DNA from: Clostridia bacterium
GTDB lineage: Bacteria > Bacillota > Clostridia > Oscillospirales > CAG-272
DNA: 35,818 bases
NCBI GenBank assembly: GCA_017958705.1
Contig: JAGDCE010000208.1
Location: 1-35,818, forward strand
Reading direction: 5' to 3'
Shown: one piece after another, positions 7,370-14,695 of the stretch
How the letters are laid out: every line of letters begins with the position of its first letter
How positions within the stretch are numbered: position 1 is the first letter of the stretch
Notes under the pieces: generated by a model
Databases searched by the model: none
Seen by the model: only the letters and a program-made list of their open reading frames with translations
What the model was told of the DNA's origin: nothing
Made by a program: the position numbers and the translations under genes

Positions 7370-7660
7370 TTACTCCTTGTTCGCCATGTCGAGCCAGACC
7401 ATACCGAGGTCGAACGCCTCGAAAAAGCCCTGTTTCACGGCGCTTTTCGGCGGCGTTTTGTCCGTCGGATCGGTGGGCATGATCTGGATCATCACCTTGT
7501 CGGGTATCGACATGCCGCGCACCGTTTTCATAGACATGATCGCCATGAAAAGCACGTACTTATCGCTCATGTTTCCGTAGCAGATAACGTTTTTTTCTCT
7601 TACGAGCGGTTTGCCGCGGTACATGAGATATTTTCCGTTCACTATCGGTTTGTCGTTCAT
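7370..7660 (-). CDS. Conserved-looking 96-aa protein of unknown function
   Basis: I do not recognise a family. The protein is small and compact, with a basic N-terminal third (NGKYLMYRGKPLVREKNVI) that looks like beta-strands. A hydrophobic stretch with many methionines (YVLFMAIMSMKTVRG) follows, then IPDKVMIQIMPTDPTDKTPP, and finally an amphipathic helix with FFEAFDLGMVWLDMANK. There is no signal peptide and only one cysteine. It is wedged between prs (21 bases) and the PqqD-like gene (one base), so it is co-translated with the latter. It is a candidate partner of the PqqD-like protein, but this rests on position only. Confidence 0.75.
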   Translation of the reverse strand: MNDKPIVNGKYLMYRGKPLVREKNVICYGNMSDKYVLFMAIMSMKTVRGMSIPDKVMIQIMPTDPTDKTPPKSAVKQGFFEAFDLGMVWLDMANKE

Positions 7661-7681
7661 TTATCTTCCTTTCCGGCGGCT

Positions 7682-8803
7682 TTACTTTTCCGCCTTGTTG
7701 ACCTTGTCGAGCAGGTTGTGTATCCTCGTAACGGGATTGAGCAGATCGCTGATCGTCATATCGTGATTGAGAGTGTCTATGATCAGCGCGACGTATTTGC
7801 AGAGATTGACCTCGCAGTACCACTCACGGGAAAGCAGTTCGGGAGTCCTGTAAATAAGGTTCGTCGTGAATATCTTCGTAATTGCGCCGTCTTCATAGGC
7901 TTTGTCCATCGTGGCAAGACCGTTGCAGAACAGGCCGAACGACGCGAACACGAATATGCGCTTCGCGCCTCTCTGCTTCAGCTGATACGCGATGTCTATG
8001 ACGGAGTCGCCGGAGGAGATCATATCGTCGACGATTATGACGTCCTTGCCGGAAACGTCGTTTCCGAGGAATTCGTGCGCTTCGATCGGGTTCCTGCCGT
8101 TTACTATCACGGTGTAATTGCGGCGTTTGTAGAACATGCCGAGTTCGAGGCCGAGCACGGACGAGTAATACATGCAGCGGGACATACCGCCCTCGTCGGG
8201 GCTGACCATCATCGTCTTGCCCGCCTTGAGCTGTCCGTCGGGAATGTTTTTCACGAACGCCTTGATCATCTGATACGTGACCTGGACGTTGTCGAAGCCA
8301 GCGAGCGGTATGGAGTTTGCGACTCTGGGGTCGTGCGCGTCGAACGTTATTATGTTCGATACTCCCATGTTGACGAGCTCGTGAAGCGCCTGTGCGCAGT
8401 CGAGCGATTCTCTTGCGGAACGTCTGTGCTGTCTGCCTTCGTAAAGCATGGGCATGATGACGGAAATCCTTCTCGCTTTGCCGCCGATAGCCGCGATGAC
8501 GCGCTTGAGATCTGAGAAATGGTCGTCCGGCGACATGCGGTTGATCTGACCGTACATGTTGTATTCCGTCTCAGGTCCGTAGTTGAAGCAGTCGACGATT
8601 ATGTATACGTCCTTGCCTCTCTGCGTCTCGTGGAGCAGACCTTTTGCCTCGCCGGTACCGAATCTGGGGCACTCGGCTTGCGTAACGTACGTTTCTCTTT
8701 CGTGGCCGCGCCAGTCGCAGATGTAATTATCGACCTGATCGACGAAGCTTTTGCAGCCCTTCATTCCGATGATCTCGAGTTCTCCGTGAAAAAAGTCCTT
8801 CAT
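7682..8803 (-). CDS. prs: Ribose-phosphate pyrophosphokinase (PRPP synthetase)
   Basis: 373 residues from the ATG at 8803. A GTG 54 bases upstream would add a tail unlike the family. The enzyme makes PRPP from ribose 5-phosphate and ATP for nucleotide, His and Trp synthesis. The PRPP-binding loop is clear: VIIVDDMISSGDS at about residues 255-267. FDAHDPRVAN (divalent-metal and ATP site) and MVSPDEGGMSR are also family signatures. At 373 residues it is longer than the usual 310-320. It belongs to the extended form found in Clostridia, with RQHRR where RQDRK is more usual. It lies after the SIS-protein gene, with a hairpin in the 69-base gap, and before the 96-aa unknown gene. Confidence 0.9.
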   Translation of the reverse strand: MKDFFHGELEIIGMKGCKSFVDQVDNYICDWRGHERETYVTQAECPRFGTGEAKGLLHETQRGKDVYIIVDCFNYGPETEYNMYGQINRMSPDDHFSDLKRVIAAIGGKARRISVIMPMLYEGRQHRRSARESLDCAQALHELVNMGVSNIITFDAHDPRVANSIPLAGFDNVQVTYQMIKAFVKNIPDGQLKAGKTMMVSPDEGGMSRCMYYSSVLGLELGMFYKRRNYTVIVNGRNPIEAHEFLGNDVSGKDVIIVDDMISSGDSVIDIAYQLKQRGAKRIFVFASFGLFCNGLATMDKAYEDGAITKIFTTNLIYRTPELLSREWYCEVNLCKYVALIIDTLNHDMTISDLLNPVTRIHNLLDKVNKAEK

Positions 8804-8835
8804 TGTTTCCCGTTTCCCGACGTTTTTTATTTTTC

Positions 8836-8864
8836 CCGGCAGCGTACCGTCGCACACGCTCCGG
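8836..8864. repeat. Intercistronic hairpin between SIS-protein gene and prs
   Basis: In the minus-strand transcript CCGGAGCGT pairs with ACGCTGCCGG (one bulged base) around a ten-base loop, eight bases after the stop of the SIS-domain gene. It is followed by A-rich, not U-rich, sequence, so it is not a terminator. It may stabilise or process the upstream mRNA. Confidence 0.45.
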
Positions 8865-8872
8865 CAGCTTGT

Positions 8873-9910
8873 TTATTTTGTTATCGTTATTTTTTTCAGA
8901 ACGTCCGATTTGTTCGGGTCGATGCCGCGGATCACGGTCAGTTCGTATGCGAAAAGCTGTACGCATATGGCGAACATGAACGGCGCCGCGTACGCTCCCG
9001 TCTTCGGCGTCAGTATCCCGAATTTCTCAGTTCTTATCAGTTTCTCGCTGTTCGTTATCACGAACACCTCGGCGCCGATCTCGTGCAGGCGCTTTATCAT
9101 CGCCAGATCGTCGTCGTACGTCGCGCCCTCCGCGGATACCACTATCGCGAGATCGCCTTCTTTTACCTGTGCGATCGGACCGTGGTAGAAATCGGATTCC
9201 GGCGCGCCTTTCATCTTGATGCGGTTCGTTTCGAGGATCTTCAGAGCGCCCTCGAGCGCTATCGGATACTCAAGCCCGCGGCCGAGGATGAAAGCGTTGG
9301 TAAGATATCTGTATCTCTGCAGTTTCGCTTCAAGCGCGGCGGGCGCGTATCTGAGCAGATCCGCGGCGTAAGACCAAACGGAATCGAGCTGCTCACGCAG
9401 ATCCCGGTCGCCCGTGAGTTTTTCGCACAACAGCGCGAGCAGATACATCTGCGCCGTGAACGTCTTCGTCGCGGCGATGCTTATCTCCTCACCGGCACAA
9501 CAGCAGAGATGATATTTCGCTTCACGCGCCAGAGGTGAGCCGGCGTCGTTCGTGACCGCAACGGTCAAAGCGCCTTCCTCGTTCGCCTGTTTGAGCACCG
9601 CCAAAACGTCCTCCGCCTTGCCGGACTGCGATACTCCGACGACCAGGTAGCGGCTGAGATCAAGCTTTCCGCCGTATTTCGTTATAACGCTCGGAGTTCC
9701 GAGGGTGCACGGTATCCCGGCGACGATGCCGAAAAGATACTGCGCATAGACACACGCGTGATCTGACGTTCCGCGCGCCGCAAAATAGATCCCGCAGAGT
9801 CCTCTTTTGCGGTATTCGTCGGCGATGGACGAAGCCGTCGTTCCGTTTTTTTCGGCGAGACCGCGAAGCACTGACGGCTGTTCGCAGATCTCATCAAAGA
9901 GCAAAGACAT
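8873..9910 (-). CDS. Two-SIS-domain sugar isomerase/deaminase-like protein
   Basis: 345 residues. It matches the isomerase half of GlmS without the N-terminal glutaminase domain. The first SIS domain has ARGTSDHA, VGVSQSGKAEDV and the sugar-phosphate loop ISIAATKTFTAQ. The second contains LGRGLEYPIALEGALKILE and ESDFYHGPIAQVKEG. Relatives include AgaS- and FrlB-type proteins, which deaminate or deglycate amino-sugar phosphates. With no glutaminase domain it cannot make GlcN-6-P from glutamine, so a catabolic amino-sugar 6-phosphate deaminase/isomerase is more likely. This suits the NahK-like kinase in the same operon and nagA in the other operon. AAAGGG lies about ten bases before the ATG. 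Confidence 0.87.
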   Translation of the reverse strand: MSLLFDEICEQPSVLRGLAEKNGTTASSIADEYRKRGLCGIYFAARGTSDHACVYAQYLFGIVAGIPCTLGTPSVITKYGGKLDLSRYLVVGVSQSGKAEDVLAVLKQANEEGALTVAVTNDAGSPLAREAKYHLCCCAGEEISIAATKTFTAQMYLLALLCEKLTGDRDLREQLDSVWSYAADLLRYAPAALEAKLQRYRYLTNAFILGRGLEYPIALEGALKILETNRIKMKGAPESDFYHGPIAQVKEGDLAIVVSAEGATYDDDLAMIKRLHEIGAEVFVITNSEKLIRTEKFGILTPKTGAYAAPFMFAICVQLFAYELTVIRGIDPNKSDVLKKITITK

Positions 9911-9930
9911 AACAGGTTATCCCTTTCTTT

Positions 9931-11319
9931 TTATTTGAGGTCGCTTGAAAGAAATGCTTTGTCAACCGTATCGGTGACGTATTTTTTGAGTCTGTCGACT
10001 CTTATCCTGTCTTTTTCGTGTTCGTTGTACGCGTGCTTTTCGGCAAGCCCGTCGGTGAAATCGGCGAGCAGATACAGCTTCAGTCCGGTGCGGTCCTCGA
10101 GCTTCATCGAAGACGTGTATTCAAAATACGTCACCGTCGGTATCACGCACACGTTTTTGCAGACGCAGGAACCGTCCTCGACGACGATGTCAAGCGACAG
10201 CATAAGTCCTACGAGATTTCTCGCGTACTCCATGGTCGAGACGAAATTGCCGAGAGAATACGCGCAGAGCATCTTTTTGCCGTCGGCGCGGTCGATATAT
10301 TCGATCTTTCCGGCGACGTGACTGTGCGTTCCGACGACGATATCGACGTTGCATTCCGCGAACAGCTTCGCGTATTTCTTCTGCGTCGACGTCACGCCGA
10401 AGTTGTCTTCATCGCCCCAGTGAGGCAGAACTATCACGACGTCGGCGACTTTTTTCGCCGCCGCGACCTGACGTTTCACGGTATCGGTATCGAGCAGAGG
10501 CGTTATATATCCGTCCTCCGCGCGTCTGCCGCTGTTCGTCATCTCGGTATAGGCGAGGAACGCAAACGTTATCCCGTTTTTCTCGTACGTCCTTATATTA
10601 TCGTAATCCGATTTGTTCTCGTAGCTTCCGACCGTGAGGACAGGTTTCGTTTTCCAGTATCTGATGCTGTTTTTAAGGCCCGCGGTCTTGTTGTCAAGCA
10701 TGTGGTTGTTCGCCGTCGTTATAACGTCGAAGCCGAGCGTTATAAGATCGTCGCCCATCTGCTCGGGTGTGTTGAAGCGCGGATAGCCTCCGATCTTCCC
10801 CGCGTCGCCCGCGATCTGCGATTCCTGGTTCACGACCGCTATATCGGCATTTTTGATATAAGACGCGACCGCGTCGTAGATCGGCAGGAAGTTATAAGTC
10901 TGACCGCTGCCCGACGCGTACGCCTTGGCGTTGTTTATAACGGCGTCGTGGCAGAGGTTGTCGCCGCAGAACAGGAACGAAACGGAGCTGCCCGGTTTTG
11001 GCGGATCGGGCTGCGTCACTTTGTCGGGCTCAGTCGTCACCGGATCGGTTGTCGTGGCGGCGGGCGTCGTCGACGCGTCGGTGACCTTGTCGGCCGCCGT
11101 CGTGCCCGGCGAAGGATCCGTACCGTCGGTGTCGGTCAGCGGCGGAAGAGTCTCGTCGCCGCCGGTATCGATCGGTCCGAGCGTCTCGTACGTTATATCG
11201 GGTGAGGTAACGACCGGTCTGTCCGTTTCGGGTATTACGAACGGATCGTCAGCCGCGCAGCCGCACAGAAGTGATGCCGCGATCAGCAGACATACCGTTG
11301 AAAACAGTCTTTTCTTCAT
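9931..11319 (-). CDS. CapA-family lipoprotein (first of a tandem pair)
   Basis: 462 residues. A signal peptide with lipobox LCGC (Cys21) is followed by a linker of about 90 residues, almost entirely Thr, Asp, Pro and Ala. The C-terminal 340 residues form the metallophosphoesterase-like PGA_cap/CapA domain. It has the start motif LFCGDNLCHD, then IAVVNQESQI, TANNHMLDN, LPHWGDEDN and GTHSHVAGKIEYI, which supply the expected Asp/Asn/His metal ligands. CapA proteins act outside the membrane in poly-gamma-glutamate or related polymer assembly. Here none of CapB, CapC or CapD is nearby, so the role may be general cell-envelope metabolism. The gene starts three bases after its paralogue ends. Confidence 0.88.
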   Translation of the reverse strand: MKKRLFSTVCLLIAASLLCGCAADDPFVIPETDRPVVTSPDITYETLGPIDTGGDETLPPLTDTDGTDPSPGTTAADKVTDASTTPAATTTDPVTTEPDKVTQPDPPKPGSSVSFLFCGDNLCHDAVINNAKAYASGSGQTYNFLPIYDAVASYIKNADIAVVNQESQIAGDAGKIGGYPRFNTPEQMGDDLITLGFDVITTANNHMLDNKTAGLKNSIRYWKTKPVLTVGSYENKSDYDNIRTYEKNGITFAFLAYTEMTNSGRRAEDGYITPLLDTDTVKRQVAAAKKVADVVIVLPHWGDEDNFGVTSTQKKYAKLFAECNVDIVVGTHSHVAGKIEYIDRADGKKMLCAYSLGNFVSTMEYARNLVGLMLSLDIVVEDGSCVCKNVCVIPTVTYFEYTSSMKLEDRTGLKLYLLADFTDGLAEKHAYNEHEKDRIRVDRLKKYVTDTVDKAFLSSDLK

Positions 11320-11322
11320 AAA

Positions 11323-12666
11323 TCATCGTAGATAATCCGGCAGAAATTCCGCGGATATATTTGACGTCAGTATCTTATATACTTTCTCTTTCGTTACCTT
11401 CTGGTCCGTTCTGTTGCAGTGGTGTTCGGAGCAGATCGAGTCCGTCAGATCGGACAGAAGGATGAGTTTCTGGTTTTTGTAACTCGGCGTCATGACGGCG
11501 AAGATCGGGATGCAGGCGGCGTTTTCGACACGCGCACCGTCCGTGTCCTTGACGATATCGAAGCTCGCCAGGATGCCGACCATGTTTTTGAGTTCGTCCT
11601 GCGCGTTCAGGCTGTTGCCGAGCGAATAATAGCAGAGCGTTTTATGTCCGTTTTCTCCGTCAAGCCAGCTTATCGGCTGTATGACGTGCGGATGATGTCC
11701 GAGTATCACGTCGACTCCGAGTGACGCCATAAGCTGTGCGTATTCCTCCTGCTCGGCGGTCGGCGTGTGTCTTCCCTCCTCGCCCCAGTGAATCGAGACG
11801 AAGACGAGATCGGATATCCTTTTTGCAGTCGCGACCTGTCTTTTGATCGTTTCCTGATCGAATACCGGCAGATACGTTCCGGTCAGCTTTTCCGGCTCGG
11901 TCTGCTTTTTATACAGGTTCGTGCCGTAGGTATAGGCGAGGAACGCGATGCGCACGCCGTCTTTTTCGTAAACTCTTATGTTCTCGAAGTCCTCGGCACT
12001 CCGGTAAAGCCCGATGATCATCGTGTCGAGCGTGTCGGTGAAATCCATCATATCGGACACGCACGTTTTGCTGTTATATCCCATGTCCGCCATGTGGTTG
12101 TTCGCGAACGACACGACGTCGAAGCCGAGCGTCACGAGATCACGCCCCATGTCCTGCGGAGTGTTGAACTGCGGATACGTGGAATAGCCGTATTTCGACC
12201 CGCACATCGGCGTTTCCTGATTCACAAAGGCGATATCCGCGCCGCTGATAACGGACGCCACGCCTTTGTATTTCGGCTTGAAATCGTATTTGCCGCCGCC
12301 GATCTCGGACTGATTGTACGTCGAGCGGTAAATGATGTTGTCGCCCATTCCGATAAACGACAGCCGCACGGGCTCTGTATAAGGCGCCGGATCTTCCGTA
12401 GTTGTCGCCGGTTCAGTGTCGGGAGGGGCCGATTCGCCTGCCGTCGATTCGCCTACGGTATCGATTCCGGGAAGCGTTTCTGGCGCGGTTATGACCGTGC
12501 GCGTCGTATCGGGCTCCTTTGTCTGTTCTTCAGTCGTATGCGGAACCGTCTCGAACGGATCATCGTTCTGCGCACAGCCCGCGATCAGGATACACGCGAG
12601 CAGTATACAGATGATCGACGCTGCCCGCCGCAATGCCTCGCGGCGGGCGGCGGTGTATCTTCTCAT
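11323..12666 (-). CDS. CapA-family lipoprotein (second of a tandem pair)
   Basis: 447 residues. The start is the ATG at 12666, whose last base precedes the A of the rhaB stop (ATGA overlap); a farther start would extend into rhaB. A basic n-region (AARREALRR) and hydrophobic core lead to lipobox IAGC with Cys31, followed by a Thr/Glu/Pro linker. The CapA domain shows LSFIGMGDNIIYRS, IAFVNQETPM, FANNHMAD, IHWGEEGRH and GHHPHVIQPISWL, so all metal-ligand positions are kept. It is clearly related to the next gene, with the same architecture and similar spacing of motifs, which points to a tandem duplication followed by divergence. A strong GC hairpin lies in its first codons. Confidence 0.88.
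   Translation of the reverse strand: MRRYTAARREALRRAASIICILLACILIAGCAQNDDPFETVPHTTEEQTKEPDTTRTVITAPETLPGIDTVGESTAGESAPPDTEPATTTEDPAPYTEPVRLSFIGMGDNIIYRSTYNQSEIGGGKYDFKPKYKGVASVISGADIAFVNQETPMCGSKYGYSTYPQFNTPQDMGRDLVTLGFDVVSFANNHMADMGYNSKTCVSDMMDFTDTLDTMIIGLYRSAEDFENIRVYEKDGVRIAFLAYTYGTNLYKKQTEPEKLTGTYLPVFDQETIKRQVATAKRISDLVFVSIHWGEEGRHTPTAEQEEYAQLMASLGVDVILGHHPHVIQPISWLDGENGHKTLCYYSLGNSLNAQDELKNMVGILASFDIVKDTDGARVENAACIPIFAVMTPSYKNQKLILLSDLTDSICSEHHCNRTDQKVTKEKVYKILTSNISAEFLPDYLR
12623..12648. repeat. Perfect GC-rich inverted repeat at the start of the second capA gene
   Basis: GCCCGCCGC (12623-12631) and its exact inverse complement (12640-12648) enclose an eight-base loop. It covers roughly codons 7-15 of the lipoprotein gene and would fold as a very stable stem in the mRNA, close to a start codon with no good ribosome site. 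Confidence 0.6.
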
Positions 12667-14141
12667 TTTATCAGCTGTAAGAATCTGGAGTATGCCTCGT
12701 CCCACATATCGGCGTTGCCCTTGGGGAGATATTCTTTTATCTCGAAGCTGTTTCTTATGACGTGGCGCGCTTCATGCAGATCTTTGATCTCGCCCGCGGC
12801 GATAGCCTGGACGAGTATATTGCCTATCGCGGTGCCTTCGACCGGACCGGCGTAGACGGGTCTGCTGCAGCTGTCGGCGCAGAGCTGGCAGAGCGGTGCT
12901 TCCTTGCATCCGCCGCCGACGATGTTGATGAACGGAGTGCGTTTGCCCTTCATATCGTCGATCGCCTCGACCGCCCATCTGTAGCGGAGAGCGAGCGAAT
13001 CGAAGATCGCGCGAACGATCTCACCGACAGTCTCCGGTACGTGCTGACCCGTTTTCTCGCAGTATTCGCAGATACGCTTCGGCATGTTGCCGGGAGCCAC
13101 GAACGCGGGATCGTCCGGGTTGATGAGCGACTGGCAGGGCTTTGACGCCATAGCCATGTCGGAAAGCTCGTCAAACGTGTAAGACGTGCCTTCGCGCTTC
13201 CACTGGCGGCGGGATTCCTGCTCTATCCACAAGCCCATGATGTTCTTTAAGAACCTTATGCTGCCGGCGTATCCGCCCTCGTTGGTGAAGTTGTATTCAA
13301 ACGAGGAATCCGTGATGATCGGCTCGGGTATTTCCGTACCCATGAGCGACCAGGTCCCGGATGAGATGTAGACGAAATCATCGCCCTTCGCAGGCACTGC
13401 GACGACCGCGGAAGCGGTATCGTGTGCGGCGACGTTAACGACGTTCGCCCTGATATCGCCGAGCTCGTCGCGAAGCGACGGGAGCAGCGGTCCGACGGTG
13501 CTGCCGGGCATTACTATATCGGAGAACCATCTTCTCGGGATGCCGAACGCATCGATTATATCCCACGCCCAGTTTCTCGCTTTTGCGTCAAGCAGCGCGC
13601 CGGTGGACGCTATCGAATATTCGGTGTGCTTTTCGCCGGTCAGGAAATAGTTTAGCAGATCAGGGATGAAAAGCAGTTTATCGGCCGCCGCGCAAAGCTC
13701 GGGGTTGTCGCGCAGCTCAGCGACGAGCTGGAAAACGGTGTTGAAATCCATGAACTGGATACCGGTCGTTCCGTAGAGCTTATCCGCGGGGACCGTCCTG
13801 AAGGCTTCCGGCTGGATGTTCAGAGTCCTGCCGTCCCTGTAATGCACGGGGTTGGTAAGCAGCTTGCCTTTTCTGTCGAGCAGACCGTAGTCGACGCCCC
13901 AGGTGTCGATGCCTATGCTCTTTATGTCCTTATCTGCGGACAGGGCGCATTTGTTTATCGCCTGTTTGATCTCGTGGAATATCCTCATGATATCCCAGTT
14001 GAAGGAGCCGGCGATGGTAACGGGTTCGCTTGCGAAACGGTGATTTTCTTCAAGCGTCAGACGCTCGCCGTCAAATTTGCCTATTATGCCTCTGCCGCTT
14101 GAAGCGCCGAGGTCGATGGCAAGCATTTTGAGTTCAGCCAT
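12663..14141 (-). CDS. rhaB: Rhamnulokinase (FGGY family)
   Basis: 492 residues from the ATG at 14141, with GGAGG nine bases upstream; this is close to the usual 489. FGGY kinases have two actin-like domains. The N-terminal phosphate loop is AIDLGASSGRG (Asp10), and FNWDI followed later by GIDTWGVDYGLLD is typical of rhamnulokinase rather than xylulokinase or glycerol kinase. HYRDGRT, the adenosine-region INIVGGGCKE and GTAIGN are also present. The reaction is L-rhamnulose + ATP to L-rhamnulose 1-phosphate. No rhamnose isomerase or aldolase gene is in the window, so rhaB sits apart from a complete rhamnose pathway. It follows the acidic-protein gene by 28 bases and overlaps capA by four. Confidence 0.92.
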   Translation of the reverse strand: MAELKMLAIDLGASSGRGIIGKFDGERLTLEENHRFASEPVTIAGSFNWDIMRIFHEIKQAINKCALSADKDIKSIGIDTWGVDYGLLDRKGKLLTNPVHYRDGRTLNIQPEAFRTVPADKLYGTTGIQFMDFNTVFQLVAELRDNPELCAAADKLLFIPDLLNYFLTGEKHTEYSIASTGALLDAKARNWAWDIIDAFGIPRRWFSDIVMPGSTVGPLLPSLRDELGDIRANVVNVAAHDTASAVVAVPAKGDDFVYISSGTWSLMGTEIPEPIITDSSFEYNFTNEGGYAGSIRFLKNIMGLWIEQESRRQWKREGTSYTFDELSDMAMASKPCQSLINPDDPAFVAPGNMPKRICEYCEKTGQHVPETVGEIVRAIFDSLALRYRWAVEAIDDMKGKRTPFINIVGGGCKEAPLCQLCADSCSRPVYAGPVEGTAIGNILVQAIAAGEIKDLHEARHVIRNSFEIKEYLPKGNADMWDEAYSRFLQLIK

Positions 14142-14169
14142 TTTATTTATCCTCCGTTTTATTTTCTGA

Positions 14170-14595
14170 TCAGAATTCTCTCCACTCGTCGCAGACGTTC
14201 TCCGGGATTTCGGACAGTCCCGCTTCAACGGCGGCGTTGTGTATGAAATCGCAGATGTCGTCGCTCGTCGTGCTTTCGATGAGTTCGCATTCGCACGCCT
14301 CGTTGAGCTTGTTGAGACGCTTTACGGTGTTCTCCACCGCTTTCATGATCTTCGCATCGTCGGGTTTCTTTGATATCGCGACAAGGTCGTCGATATAACG
14401 TTCAAGGATCGCGCTGCATTTATTGACGTCGTCCATCGTGCAGACTTCGTCGTCAATCAGATCGTCATCCTCCTCTTCGATAGCGTCGTCGTCGAACAGG
14501 TCGTCAAAATAGTCGTCCTCATCCTCAACGCCGAGATATTCGATCATATTGTTTATGATCGTGTCGATGTCATCGTAAAATCTTCCTACAGCCAT
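14170..14595 (-). CDS. Highly acidic 141-aa protein of unknown function
   Basis: I do not recognise a named family. The middle part is extremely acidic (around residues 22-52, mostly Asp and Glu, for example DEDDYFDDLFDDDAIEEEDD). It is followed by a helical region with KKPDDAKIMKAVENTVKRLN and a C-terminal ECELIESTTSDDICDFIHNA, ending in EWREF. The end resembles a group of small uncharacterised proteins with the pattern LNELNEECxxELIExxxREDIC and a closing EWREW. It has no signal peptide. AAAGGA precedes the start. With the extended -10 promoter just upstream it is the first gene of the operon that continues with rhaB. Confidence 0.75.
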   Translation of the reverse strand: MAVGRFYDDIDTIINNMIEYLGVEDEDDYFDDLFDDDAIEEEDDDLIDDEVCTMDDVNKCSAILERYIDDLVAISKKPDDAKIMKAVENTVKRLNKLNEACECELIESTTSDDICDFIHNAAVEAGLSEIPENVCDEWREF

Positions 14596-14633
14596 ATGAT
14601 CAATTCCTTTCCTGAAGCTATCTGTTATTCGTG

Positions 14634-14642
14634 ATTATACCA
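14634..14642 (-). promoter_or_regulatory. Extended -10 promoter of the acidic-protein/rhaB/capA operon
   Basis: On the minus strand the sequence TGGTATAAT is a perfect -10 box with the extended TG. There is no good -35 at 17 bases, as is usual for extended -10 promoters. A TTGACA at 14681-14686 is present but is too far away to pair with it. The start codon follows about 40 bases downstream. Confidence 0.55.
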
Positions 14643-14695
14643 AAGAAAATAGTATAAATAAAGTCTTATGATGAAATTTTTGTCAAATTTCGGGT

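Noticed and set aside
8804..8857. N-terminal extension of prs from an upstream GTG
   Set aside because: The extra 18 residues have no counterpart in the family and would cover the intercistronic hairpin; the ATG at 8803 suits the enzyme's usual start.
14675..14693. Terminator after mutS2
   Set aside because: GAAATTT/AAATTTC forms a weak AT-only stem with no U-run; transcription may run on into the acidic-protein operon.
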